Below are positions 1 through 7,224 of a stretch of 26,651 bases of DNA, one piece after another. Source of the DNA: an uncultured Ilumatobacter sp. (GTDB taxonomy: Bacteria; Actinomycetota; Acidimicrobiia; Acidimicrobiales; Ilumatobacteraceae); the NCBI GenBank assembly GCA_938091165.1, contig CALKNK010000037.1:1-26651 (forward strand), in the 5' to 3' direction. Position 1 is the first letter of the stretch. Each line of letters opens with the position of its first letter. The translations under genes were made by a program, and so were the position numbers. A model generated the notes under the pieces. It made no database searches and was not told the DNA's origin. It worked only from the letters and a program-made list of their open reading frames with translations.

Positions 1-1
1 C

Positions 2-679
2 GTCCAGTCGCGGAAACACTTGCGTCGACTGCTCGTCAGTTCATTTATCATCATCATGTTCGGCTTCAACTACGTCGTGTTTATTCCAGCATTGGTTAAA
101 GACACTTTCAACCTCGACAACGACGGTTGGGTTGGTGTAACCAGCTCGGCTTCATCGATAGGTGCTGTGGCTGTGGGGCTGTGGCTTGCTGGCCGTGCCG
201 ATCAGCCCGGACGGTGGCGGGTGATGGCAATTACCGGCACGATCTTCGGTGCGGGCGTCGTTGCGCTTGCTTTGACGCCGACCTACTGGGCTGCAGTGCT
301 CATCGTCATCATCATTGGCGGCGGTACGACCGGATACCAATCGCTGTCGAATGCCATTTCACTGAACCTTACCGAACCATCGCATCAGGGCCGCGTGCAG
401 TCGCTGCTGCAGCTCAGCTTCGCTGGATTTGGGATTGCTGCGCTTCCGCTCGGTTTGCTTGCCGATGCAGTTGGACGTCGCCAGGCGATCGCTCTGATGG
501 GCGCAATCGCGACGGCCGCTGTCCTGGTCTATGCGACCGCAGAACGAGCGGCCCAGACTGAGATTGAATCGGCTGACCCTGAATTGGCGAAGAGTGCCAC
601 GCGTACACCGACCTCAAACGTGAACGATTGCAGTCTTGCGACTGCGGTCAAACCGTCAACTCGGTCAGCTCGGCGGTGA
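2..679 (+). CDS. MFS transporter, C-terminal part (5' end outside window)
   Basis: The frame is open from the first bases of the window and the protein has no convincing start here, so this is the C-terminal half of a major facilitator superfamily transporter. About 225 residues are visible, with roughly five to six hydrophobic segments. Short basic loops separate them, including a GRADQPGRWR loop and an LADAVGRRQA loop typical of MFS inter-helix turns. The last 45 residues are hydrophilic and probably form a cytoplasmic tail. The substrate cannot be told from this fragment. Its 3' end overlaps the convergent HD-domain gene by about 32 bases. The family call rests on the membrane pattern and loops; I am confident of MFS but not of any subfamily. 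Confidence 0.8.
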   Translation, partial: VQSRKHLRRLLVSSFIIIMFGFNYVVFIPALVKDTFNLDNDGWVGVTSSASSIGAVAVGLWLAGRADQPGRWRVMAITGTIFGAGVVALALTPTYWAAVLIVIIIGGGTTGYQSLSNAISLNLTEPSHQGRVQSLLQLSFAGFGIAALPLGLLADAVGRRQAIALMGAIATAAVLVYATAERAAQTEIESADPELAKSATRTPTSNVNDCSLATAVKPSTRSARR

Positions 680-1313
680 TGTTCGCTCGTGCTGCCTCCT
701 CCCACCGCTCTCGACCCGTCGTGGTGGCGTAGATCATTTGCCGTTCGAGAAACGCAGTCAGCACTGAGGCACGGCCGGCCACCCACTCTGAGGTGCCGAG
801 GTGGCCATATTCGTCACGTACTTTCGAGGTGTAGCTCTGGTAACCAGCATGATCAGCGCCGAGAATGGCAAGGTCCGCATCGAACAATACGGCAGTGCCG
901 ATGTCGGGCGGGTCGAGATGTGTTTTAGTGCCCTCAATCATGGTGCCGACCAACGCCGCCCGCGAGGGCTCCCATCCGAGCGTCATGAGATCACGCTGCG
1001 CCAGGCGGGCACTTGCTCGCTCGTTTGCCGGATGCTGGGACTCATAGATCGCATCGTGGTACAGCGCAGCAGCCACGACCGCACCGAGATCGTCGATCGC
1101 CTCCTCGGTTGCTAGTTTGTCAATGTGGCCAAGCACGGCCTCAACGTGTTCGATGCGGTGATAACGGCGGTGACGCTCGCGGTGCCGAATGACCAGGCGT
1201 TCTAGGAGCTGGGTGTCAATGCTGACGTGGGTGGTCCACGCAACTTCAGTCACCCCGGGAGGGGCACCGTGTCCGGCGGAGTCGTTGTCGCGACGGGAGG
1301 AAGATGAGCTCAC
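648..1313 (-). CDS. HD-superfamily metal-dependent hydrolase (COG4339-like)
   Basis: This 221-residue soluble protein looks like the predicted metal-dependent HD phosphohydrolase family of COG4339. Visible motifs are YHRIEHV (residues 51-57), the HD doublet in ALYHDAIY (His86-Asp87), the NERASA segment near residue 98, a FDADLAILGAD block with Asp145, and a conserved tail with VRDEYGHL, GR..VL..FL and ARANI. These histidines and aspartates would hold the metal. The substrate is unknown for the family. The longest reading uses GTG at 1313, but its first 20 residues are low-complexity and not family-like; GTG at 1253 is an alternative start, and neither has a clear ribosome binding site. It is divergent from the DUF4031 gene and convergent with the MFS gene. 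Confidence 0.82.
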   Translation of the reverse strand: MSSSSSRRDNDSAGHGAPPGVTEVAWTTHVSIDTQLLERLVIRHRERHRRYHRIEHVEAVLGHIDKLATEEAIDDLGAVVAAALYHDAIYESQHPANERASARLAQRDLMTLGWEPSRAALVGTMIEGTKTHLDPPDIGTAVLFDADLAILGADHAGYQSYTSKVRDEYGHLGTSEWVAGRASVLTAFLERQMIYATTTGRERWEEAARANITAELTELTV

Positions 1314-1338
1314 CCGTGCAGTCTGGCAGGCTGCGTTC

Positions 1339-1641
1339 GTGTCGATTCTGATTGATGAGGCTCGCTGGTGGCATCGCGGTGAAAAGTGGTGTCATTTGGT
1401 GAGCGACGTGTCGTACGACGAGTTGCACGATTTCGCCGATCTCGTTGGTATCCCACGCAGCGGTTTCCACGGCGATCATTACGACATTCCGGCGTCGTAT
1501 CGGGCGCAGATGATCAGCGCAGGCGCTACGGCGGTTGAGAGTCGAGAACTCCTTCGTCGATTGCGCAGTGCTGGACTTCGGCTGTCACCGGCGCAACGGC
1601 GCGCCCACAAGGTGGAGCCCACACCAACGGCGCAGGACTGA
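1339..1641 (+). CDS. DUF4031 domain protein
   Basis: A 100-residue protein matching the small DUF4031 family found mostly in Actinobacteria. Recognisable blocks are IDEARWWHRGEKWCHL near the N-terminus, the ELHDFADLVGIPRSGF helix, GDHYDIP in the middle, and a final SRELLRRLRSAGLR helix. The function of the family is not known; the conserved His, Asp and Trp residues suggest a small enzyme or nucleic-acid-associated protein, but that is speculation. The frame stays open upstream to 1189, but those residues do not resemble the family and lie antisense to the HD gene. GTG at 1339, immediately before the conserved N-terminus, is therefore preferred. A weak GGCAGG lies upstream. Confidence 0.75.
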   Translation: MSILIDEARWWHRGEKWCHLVSDVSYDELHDFADLVGIPRSGFHGDHYDIPASYRAQMISAGATAVESRELLRRLRSAGLRLSPAQRRAHKVEPTPTAQD

Positions 1642-1741
1642 TCAGCGTGCCCGTAGCGCCGGAACTCCGCAAACTCGCGCGATAGATGGAACGTCAGAAC
1701 AAAGTCGTTGATCGACACCAGGGAAATGTGCTGTCACAGCG

Positions 1742-1772
1742 TTGAGTAGGTCACTGCGTCGGGCACTACGGT
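1742..1772 (+). promoter_or_regulatory. Candidate leaderless promoter of the carbonic anhydrase gene
   Basis: TACGGT at 1767-1772 fits the actinobacterial -10 consensus TANNNT and sits 7 nt before the GTG at 1780, which would place transcription start at the start codon. TTGAGT at 1742-1747 is a possible -35 with a 19-nt spacer, slightly long. No ribosome binding site is seen, which agrees with a leaderless mRNA. Not experimentally supported. Confidence 0.5.
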
Positions 1773-1779
1773 GATATCG

Positions 1780-2286
1780 GTGAGCGACTTCATACCCACC
1801 ACTGACGAGCTCGTTGATTTGAACTCTGAGTTTGCTGCGAACTTCTCGGACCACGACCTGCAGGTGGCACCGATCCGCAAGATGGCTGTCGTAGCGTGCA
1901 TGGATTCTCGGATGGACACGTTTAAGTTGCTCGGGCTGGAAAACGGCGAAGCTCATATCATCCGCAATGCCGGTGGCATCGTGTCCGACGACGTGATCCG
2001 CTCGCTGTGTCTCAGTCAACGCGCACTTGGCACCCGTGAAATCGTCCTGGTGCATCACACCGACTGCGGCCTGGAGAAGGTCACCGACGATGGCTTCAAG
2101 AACCAGCTCGAAACCGAGCTCGGCATCAAGCCACGCTGGTCCGTTGAATCTTTTCTAGACCCCTACGTAGATGTCCGCCAGTCAATGCAGCGGCTAGTCG
2201 TCACACCATTTGTCGACGCGACCTACATGCGTGGTTTCGTTTATGACGTGTCCACTGGCGCGATTAACGAAGTCACGCTCGACTGA
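1780..2286 (+). CDS. Beta-class carbonic anhydrase
   Basis: A 168-residue beta-carbonic anhydrase interconverting carbon dioxide and bicarbonate in the cytoplasm. The zinc site is visible: Cys40 in CMDSR with the Asp42/Arg44 dyad, then His93 and Cys96 in HHTDCG. The IRNAGG block (residues 61-66) and the DDVIRSL helix are also typical. The length matches the short actinobacterial form of the family. GTG at 1780 is chosen over the in-frame GTG at 1771 because a TANNNT hexamer lies 7 nt upstream of 1780 and would overlap the other start. It stands alone, between DUF4031 and the ArsC-type gene, each with its own apparent promoter or start. Likely roles are bicarbonate supply for carboxylases and pH balance; this is inferred from the family. 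Confidence 0.92.
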   Translation: MSDFIPTTDELVDLNSEFAANFSDHDLQVAPIRKMAVVACMDSRMDTFKLLGLENGEAHIIRNAGGIVSDDVIRSLCLSQRALGTREIVLVHHTDCGLEKVTDDGFKNQLETELGIKPRWSVESFLDPYVDVRQSMQRLVVTPFVDATYMRGFVYDVSTGAINEVTLD

Positions 2287-2348
2287 CTGCTACCGCAAGC
2301 TTCCTTTCCCGCAGAACCACCGATGGGGCTGCGACATCGCTCAGGATC

Positions 2349-2354
2349 TAGGTT
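2349..2354 (+). promoter_or_regulatory. Candidate leaderless -10 element of the ArsC selenoprotein gene
   Basis: TAGGTT matches TANNNT and lies 7 nt before the ATG at 2362, so transcription probably begins at that ATG. This matters because it supports translation starting upstream of the in-frame TGA at 2395 rather than from GTG 2416 downstream. No clear -35 element is seen. Confidence 0.5.
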
Positions 2355-2361
2355 AAGAGCC

Positions 2362-2715
2362 ATGGCCGATGTTCGGATCTATCACAACCAGCATTGAAAT
2401 TCTTCTGTTAATGCCGTGCGCATTGCAGAAGAGCTCGGCGTCAACTTCGAGACGGTCAACTACATCAAGAACCCGCCGGACGCTGATGAGATCCGCGACA
2501 TCATCGCAAAACTCGAAGATCCAGCCACCAACCTGGTTCGTCGAGACAGCAAATTCAAGAAGCTTGAGCTCACGGATGGCGACGTCGCCACTGACGACCA
2601 GATTGTCAACATCCTTGTCAAACACAAGCAGCTGCTTCAACGCCCCGTTGTCGTTGCCGGGCAGGTGGCCATCATCGGTCGACCTAAGAGCCGCGTCACT
2701 GAACTCTTGAGCTGA
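2362..2715 (+). CDS. arsC: ArsC-family reductase, probable selenoprotein (UGA at catalytic residue 12)
   Basis: Read through the TGA at 2395-2397, this is a 117-residue ArsC/Spx-like thioredoxin-fold protein. It starts MADVRIYHNQH, then UGA, then NSSVNAVRIAEEL. The UGA falls exactly where ArsC proteins have the catalytic cysteine of the IYHNPxC motif, residue 12 as in plasmid R773 ArsC. The three arginines of that enzyme's active site are present at the same numbers: Arg60 (LVRR), Arg94 (LQRP) and Arg107 (IGRP). About 105 codons follow with no further stop. A hairpin of bacterial-SECIS type starts 4 nt after the UGA, and a leaderless-type promoter precedes the ATG. Selenocysteine is thus the best reading; a plain gene caller would report only 2416-2715 and lose the active site. 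ArsC enzymes reduce arsenate with glutathione/glutaredoxin or related thiols, but no arsenic-resistance gene is nearby, so the substrate is open. The ABC exporter begins 15 nt downstream. Confidence 0.85.
2395..2432 (+). promoter_or_regulatory. Probable Sec UGA codon with bacterial SECIS (bSECIS) hairpin
   Basis: TGA occupies 2395-2397. Just downstream, TCTTCTG (2401-2407) pairs perfectly with CAGAAGA (2426-2432), and AATGC (2410-2414) with GCATT (2420-2424). The two stems, 12 pairs in total, are separated by a small TT/G internal loop (2408-2409 opposite 2425). The apical loop is CGTGC (2415-2419), starting 17 nt after the UGA and carrying G at its second position followed by U. Known bSECIS elements have a short apical loop with a G in the first two positions, about 16-37 nt from the UGA, and bind SelB in the coding region. 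The structure was paired by eye; folding energy was not computed. Confidence 0.75.
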
Positions 2716-2730
2716 GCGACGCACTTAAGA

Positions 2731-4527
2731 ATGGCGGATGCTGTACCCAGAATTCGGGCCAAAAGTCGTTGGGGGCTGCTGACAGCCACGCTGTCAGAGC
2801 AGCGACGCAACCTGGTCATCGGCACCCTCATCGGATTGGCATGGATGGCGGGCAAGATCGCTGTGCCGCGACTCCTCGGACTCGGCATTGACCGAGGCAT
2901 TGACGGCGATGACAACGTGTGGATGTGGGCCGGGTTCGTCGCCTGCGCAGGAATCATCGTTGGGTTCTTCACCGCCTTTCGACGATTCTTCGCGTTTCGC
3001 GAAGCGCGGTGGACCGAGACGAAGTTGCGCGAGCGTCTATTCGGCCACATCATGTCGCTCCACGTCGGTTATCACGACCGTGCCCAAACTGGCCAACTGA
3101 TGAGCCGGTCGTCGAGCGACCTGCAACAAATTCAGCAGTTTGTTGTGATGATTCCAATCACTGCGTCGAATCTGGCGATGATCCTGACGGTCACAGTGAT
3201 TCTGGTCATCACCAACCCCTTTCTTGCTCTAGTAGCCCTTGCCCCGCTGCCGTTTGTTAACTGGGCTGGCCGGCGTTTTTCCCACTCCATCCACCCTGCG
3301 GTACAGGCGGTGCAGGCCGAGCAGGCTGAGCTAGCCACTGTCGTCGAGGAGTCGATCGGTGGAATCCGCGTGGTCAAGGGCTTCGGTGCCGAGCAGGTCC
3401 AGGCAGACAAACTGAGCAAGAAAGCAGACGACATCCGGCGAGTCTCGATTGAGGCAGCGCGAGTCCGGGCGAGGTTTCTGCCCGCAATCGATCTGCTCCC
3501 GCAGATCGGACTCATCGCCGTGCTTGGCGTGGGGGGCATGCAGGTCATCGACGGTGACCTCACGCTCGGTCAACTCGTGCAGTTCAACTTCTACGTAGCG
3601 CTCCTCGTGGCCCCTTTACGGATGCTTGGCATGGCCATTGCCTGGGGCCAGCGCGCCGCTGCGGCGATCGAACGGGTTAACGAGGTGCTTGACACAGCGC
3701 CCACCGTGAGCGACGCCGCCGATCCAACGACGCTTCCAACCGGCACGGGTCTTGGCGCTGTCAGCTTCGGCAATCTTGACTTCGGATATGCACCGGGACT
3801 CCCCGTGCTCACCGACTTCGAGCTGGAGCTGGAGGCAGGCCAATCGATTGCCTTGGTGGGGGGCACTGGATCCGGCAAGTCAACGGTCGCCCGTCTACTC
3901 ATCCGGTTCTACGACGTCGACGCGGGGTCGATCCAGATCGATGGCGTCGATATCCGCGACCTCACGTTGCACGAGCTGCGCCAAGCCGTCGGCATTGTCT
4001 TCGAAGACACACTGCTGTTCCATGATTCGGTTAGCGCCAACATTGCGTTCGCCCACCCCGCTACCGACCAGGCAACGGTCGAGAGCGCGGCTCGGTTGGC
4101 TGGAGCACACGACTTCATCATGGGGCTGCCTGACGCATACGACACCCGGTTGGGTGAGCGCGGTTACTCGCTGTCCGGCGGCCAGCGCCAGCGCATTGCC
4201 ATCGCCCGGGCCATCTTGGCCGACCCGCGAGTGTTGGTGCTCGACGACGCAACCTCTGCTGTCGACCCGTCAAAGGAGCACGAGATTCGATTCGCGATGT
4301 CGACGGTGATGGATGGCCGCACGACTATCGTGATTGCGCACCGGCCGGGGACCATTGCCCTGGCAGATCGGGTCGCGCTACTCGACCGGGGTCGCGTCGC
4401 AGCGATCGGCACCCATGACGAGCTGCTCGCCACCGACCAGCGCTACCGCGACGTGCTCGCCGCTATGGATCGGCCTGACGATGCGTCTGTACCCGCAGGC
4501 GGCTCGCCTGACGGAGGCGCGGACTGA
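2731..4527 (+). CDS. ABC exporter half-transporter, degenerate-site subunit
   Basis: A 598-residue ABC exporter (type IV fold): a six-helix membrane domain in about the first 320 residues, then an ATPase domain. Walker A is GGTGSGKS (377-384), the signature LSGGQ is canonical (481-485), and the switch histidine is His537. Walker B reads VLVLDDATS with Asp506 replacing the catalytic glutamate, and the Q-loop has Glu425 instead of Gln. That is the pattern of the subunit giving the degenerate site in heterodimeric exporters such as TM287/288. Its partner follows directly with a one-base stop/start overlap. The cargo (lipid, drug or peptide) cannot be read from the sequence. ATG 2731 has no strong ribosome binding site; it follows the ArsC gene by 15 nt and may be co-transcribed with it. 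Confidence 0.92.
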   Translation: MADAVPRIRAKSRWGLLTATLSEQRRNLVIGTLIGLAWMAGKIAVPRLLGLGIDRGIDGDDNVWMWAGFVACAGIIVGFFTAFRRFFAFREARWTETKLRERLFGHIMSLHVGYHDRAQTGQLMSRSSSDLQQIQQFVVMIPITASNLAMILTVTVILVITNPFLALVALAPLPFVNWAGRRFSHSIHPAVQAVQAEQAELATVVEESIGGIRVVKGFGAEQVQADKLSKKADDIRRVSIEAARVRARFLPAIDLLPQIGLIAVLGVGGMQVIDGDLTLGQLVQFNFYVALLVAPLRMLGMAIAWGQRAAAAIERVNEVLDTAPTVSDAADPTTLPTGTGLGAVSFGNLDFGYAPGLPVLTDFELELEAGQSIALVGGTGSGKSTVARLLIRFYDVDAGSIQIDGVDIRDLTLHELRQAVGIVFEDTLLFHDSVSANIAFAHPATDQATVESAARLAGAHDFIMGLPDAYDTRLGERGYSLSGGQRQRIAIARAILADPRVLVLDDATSAVDPSKEHEIRFAMSTVMDGRTTIVIAHRPGTIALADRVALLDRGRVAAIGTHDELLATDQRYRDVLAAMDRPDDASVPAGGSPDGGAD

Positions 4528-6305
4528 TGTGGGCGATGAACGCAATCGACGAAGACGATCGTCTGGACACTGACGAGGCTCGGCAAGTCATTCGTCGCGC
4601 GGCTCGAATGGCCGCTCCGTTCAAACGGACCGTGATGGCGGCGATCGGATTCTCCTCGATCACCACGCTCGGGCTGCTGCTCGGTCCGGTGATCGTCAAG
4701 TACGGCATCGACAGTGGTATTCGACAGCTAGACCGCGGCGTCGTTCGCAATGCCGTCGTCATGTACATCTGCGTCGTCGCAGCCGCGTATCTTGCATCGC
4801 GCCAGCAGTACGTGTTCATCAACCGAGCTGGCGAAGGATTCCTCAGACTGCTGCGCGTGCGCGTGTTCGGACACATGCAGAAACAGTCGTTTGCCTTTTT
4901 CGATCGAAACAAATCCGGCGTGCTCGTTGCCCGAATGACTGCAGACATCGAGTCGATGGCCGAGCTGGTGCAATGGGGCCTCCTGCAGTTTGTCGGTGCC
5001 GGGCTCCTCGTGACGTTCTCCTTCATCTTGCTCCTGGTGTTGAGCTGGCAGTTGACCATCGTCGCGCTCCTCGTCTTTCCCGTCCTGGTCATCGCGGCGC
5101 GCAAGTTCCAGCGCGACTCGAATGCCGCGTATCTCGATGTCCGTGAACAGGTCGGTCAGAACTTGTCGACCCTGCAAGAGGGCATCGCCGGTGTCCGTGT
5201 TATCCAGGCGTACGCCAGGGAGCCGGAGCAGGTCCGACGCTTCGAAACGTCGAACCGCGGCTTGTACCAGTCGCACATCCACAGCCTGCGGGTATCAACC
5301 TGGTTCTTCGGACTCGTCGAAGCAGCAGGCATCATCGCCTCCGCCTTGGCAATCGGCATTGGAGGGTGGCTTGTTAACCGCGGTGACGTCAGCATCGGCA
5401 CTGTGATCGCGGTCGTGTTGCTGCTCGCACAACTCTTCGAACCGGTCCAGCAGCTCAGTCAGCTATACAACACGGTGCAATCGTCGGCGGCATCGCTCAG
5501 CAAGCTCTTCGGGATCCTGGACACCACGCCAGACCTCCTGGATGGCCAACAGGTGCTCCCGGCCGCTGGGGCCGTCACCGTCACTGGAGTCGGGTTCCGT
5601 TATCCCGAGACCGAAGCGAAGGTCCTCAACGACGTGTCGATCAGCGTTGCAGATGGTGAACGATTAGCGGTAGTCGGCTCCACGGGGTCTGGCAAGTCGA
5701 CCCTCGCGAAGCTGATGGCCCGCCTATACGACCCGACCGACGGCACGATCACGTTCGGCGGCGTCGATCTGCGCGACGCCACGCTCGCATCACTGCGCGA
5801 CCGGGTGGTCGTCGTGCCCCAGGAGGGCTACCTGTTCGGCGGCACGATCGCGGATAACGTCCGCGTCGCGCGCGCCGCTGCCACCGACGCGGAGGTGAGC
5901 ACGGCACTTGCAGCGATCGGTGCCCTCGACCGGTTCGAGCAGTTCGAAGATGGCATCCACACCGAGGTGCGGGAGCGCGGCTCACGACTGTCGGCAGGGG
6001 AGCGGCAGCTGGTCTCCTTGGCACGCGCAGCGTTGGTCGACCCGGCGATGCTGGTGCTCGACGAGGCGACCAGCAACCTCGATCCTGGCACCGAAGCTGT
6101 AGTTGAGCAGGCCCTCGAATCGCTGATGAACGGGCGGACCACGATCGTGGTCGCTCACCGGTTGTCGACCATTCAACGCGCCGATCGAATTGCGGTCATC
6201 GACGCTGGGGAACTCGTCGAGCTCGGCTCACACGACGAACTCCTTGCCCTCGACGGCCGATACACGAAACTTGCCACCGCCTGGGCCAGCAGCCAGCCGT
6301 CATAA
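4527..6305 (+). CDS. ABC exporter half-transporter, catalytic-Walker-B subunit
   Basis: A 592-residue ABC exporter partner of the preceding gene. A six-helix membrane domain covers roughly residues 35-330. The ATPase domain has Walker A GSTGSGKS (384-391), a canonical Q-loop (VVVPQEGYLF), a non-canonical signature LSAGE (488-492), Walker B MLVLDEATS with catalytic Glu513, and the switch His544. The defects are complementary: the weak signature here faces the Asp506 Walker B of the other subunit, while this intact Walker B faces its intact LSGGQ. One competent and one degenerate ATP site are therefore expected in the heterodimer. ATG 4527 overlaps the previous stop as TGATG, with GGAGG upstream, so translation is probably coupled. 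Substrate unknown. Confidence 0.92.
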   Translation: MWAMNAIDEDDRLDTDEARQVIRRAARMAAPFKRTVMAAIGFSSITTLGLLLGPVIVKYGIDSGIRQLDRGVVRNAVVMYICVVAAAYLASRQQYVFINRAGEGFLRLLRVRVFGHMQKQSFAFFDRNKSGVLVARMTADIESMAELVQWGLLQFVGAGLLVTFSFILLLVLSWQLTIVALLVFPVLVIAARKFQRDSNAAYLDVREQVGQNLSTLQEGIAGVRVIQAYAREPEQVRRFETSNRGLYQSHIHSLRVSTWFFGLVEAAGIIASALAIGIGGWLVNRGDVSIGTVIAVVLLLAQLFEPVQQLSQLYNTVQSSAASLSKLFGILDTTPDLLDGQQVLPAAGAVTVTGVGFRYPETEAKVLNDVSISVADGERLAVVGSTGSGKSTLAKLMARLYDPTDGTITFGGVDLRDATLASLRDRVVVVPQEGYLFGGTIADNVRVARAAATDAEVSTALAAIGALDRFEQFEDGIHTEVRERGSRLSAGERQLVSLARAALVDPAMLVLDEATSNLDPGTEAVVEQALESLMNGRTTIVVAHRLSTIQRADRIAVIDAGELVELGSHDELLALDGRYTKLATAWASSQPS

Positions 6306-6380
6306 CCGGGGATACTCGATTGGAGAGTGACCGAACCAGACGGGTACCAAGCCAGATGTGCCGACCGGCGCGCCGATGGT

Positions 6381-6400
6381 CGAATCGGGCGAGTGATTCG
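6381..6400 (-). terminator. Possible hairpin just past aapP
   Basis: CGAATC (6381-6386) and GATTCG (6395-6400) form a 6-bp stem with an 8-nt loop immediately after the aapP stop codon and between two convergent operons. There is no T-tract, so this is only a weak candidate for an intrinsic terminator or 3' stabiliser. The rest of the 6306-6401 gap shows nothing else clear. Confidence 0.3.
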
Positions 6401-6401
6401 G

Positions 6402-7181
6402 TTAGAGGATCTGGCTGAGGAAGAGCTTCGTGCGCTCTTCTTGTGGGTTATCGAAGAAGTGTTCGGGTGTCCCGACTTCGACGATCTGACCATCGGCCAT
6501 GAACACGACACGGTCTGCCACCTCGCGGGCAAAGCCCATTTCGTGAGTGACACAGATCATGGTCATGCCCTCCACGGCGAGATCCTTCATCGTGTCGAGT
6601 ACTTCTTTGATCATTTCGGGATCGAGTGCCGATGTCGGTTCATCGAACAGGATGACCTTTGGCTTCATCGCCAGCGACCGGGCAATCGCTACTCGCTGTT
6701 GCTGGCCACCTGAGAGTTGGCCGGGGTACTTGCGGGCCTGCTCAGGGATCTTGACCCTCTCAAGGAGTTCCATCGCGCTCTCCTCCGCCTCGCGCTTGGG
6801 CATGTTGCGGACCTGCCTGGGTGCCAATGTGATGTTGTCGATCACGGTCAGGTGAGGGAAGAGATTGAAGCTTTGGAAGACCATTCCGGTCTCGCGTCGA
6901 ATCTCTTGGATATTGCGAATGTCGTCGGACAGTTCAATGCCATCGACGGAGATACGGCCTCGGTCGTGACGTTCGAGCCGGTTGATGCAGCGGATCAAGG
7001 TCGACTTACCCGAACCCGACGGTCCGATGATGACGACGACTTCTTGTGAGCCGACTCGCATGTTGATGTTCGTCAGCGCTTGAAAGTCGCCGAACAGCTT
7101 GTCGACATCTTCGACTTCGATGATGGCTTCGCCGCCGCCGAGGATCTGCGTGGCATCGGCGTTGATGGTGGTATCGCTCAC
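6402..7181 (-). CDS. aapP: Amino-acid ABC importer ATPase (AapP/GlnQ type)
   Basis: A 259-residue ATPase of the polar amino-acid uptake family, energising the importer encoded by the upstream genes. Walker A GPSGSGKS (53-60), Q-loop Gln103, signature LSGGQ (156-160), Walker B ILFDE with Glu181, and switch His213 are all present. The long ABC region with DNITLAP and the C-terminal VGTPEHFF block are typical of GlnQ/AapP. GTG 7181 is the start: it is preceded at proper distance by AAGGGAG, and the residues further upstream in the open frame are not family-like. It is the last gene of the operon, 43 nt after the second permease. General amino-acid or glutamate/aspartate-type substrates are inferred from the operon layout. 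Confidence 0.92.
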   Translation of the reverse strand: MSDTTINADATQILGGGEAIIEVEDVDKLFGDFQALTNINMRVGSQEVVVIIGPSGSGKSTLIRCINRLERHDRGRISVDGIELSDDIRNIQEIRRETGMVFQSFNLFPHLTVIDNITLAPRQVRNMPKREAEESAMELLERVKIPEQARKYPGQLSGGQQQRVAIARSLAMKPKVILFDEPTSALDPEMIKEVLDTMKDLAVEGMTMICVTHEMGFAREVADRVVFMADGQIVEVGTPEHFFDNPQEERTKLFLSQIL

Positions 7182-7224
7182 AGGCGACTCCCTTCGTTCG
7201 GCGTGGCTTCGCTGCCGGCGTTGA

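Noticed and set aside
1189..1338. N-terminal extension of the DUF4031 protein
   Set aside because: The extra 50 residues are antisense to the HD gene and not family-like; GTG 1339 sits right at the conserved N-terminus.
2416..2715. Short ArsC-like gene starting at GTG 2416
   Set aside because: This reading lacks the first strand and the active-site loop. The intact promoter, ATG and catalytic-loop sequence upstream, in the same frame, show that the real gene starts at 2362 and reads through UGA.
6327..6713. Small plus-strand gene after the ABC exporter
   Set aside because: Most of it is antisense to aapP, and the first 25 codons match nothing I recognise.
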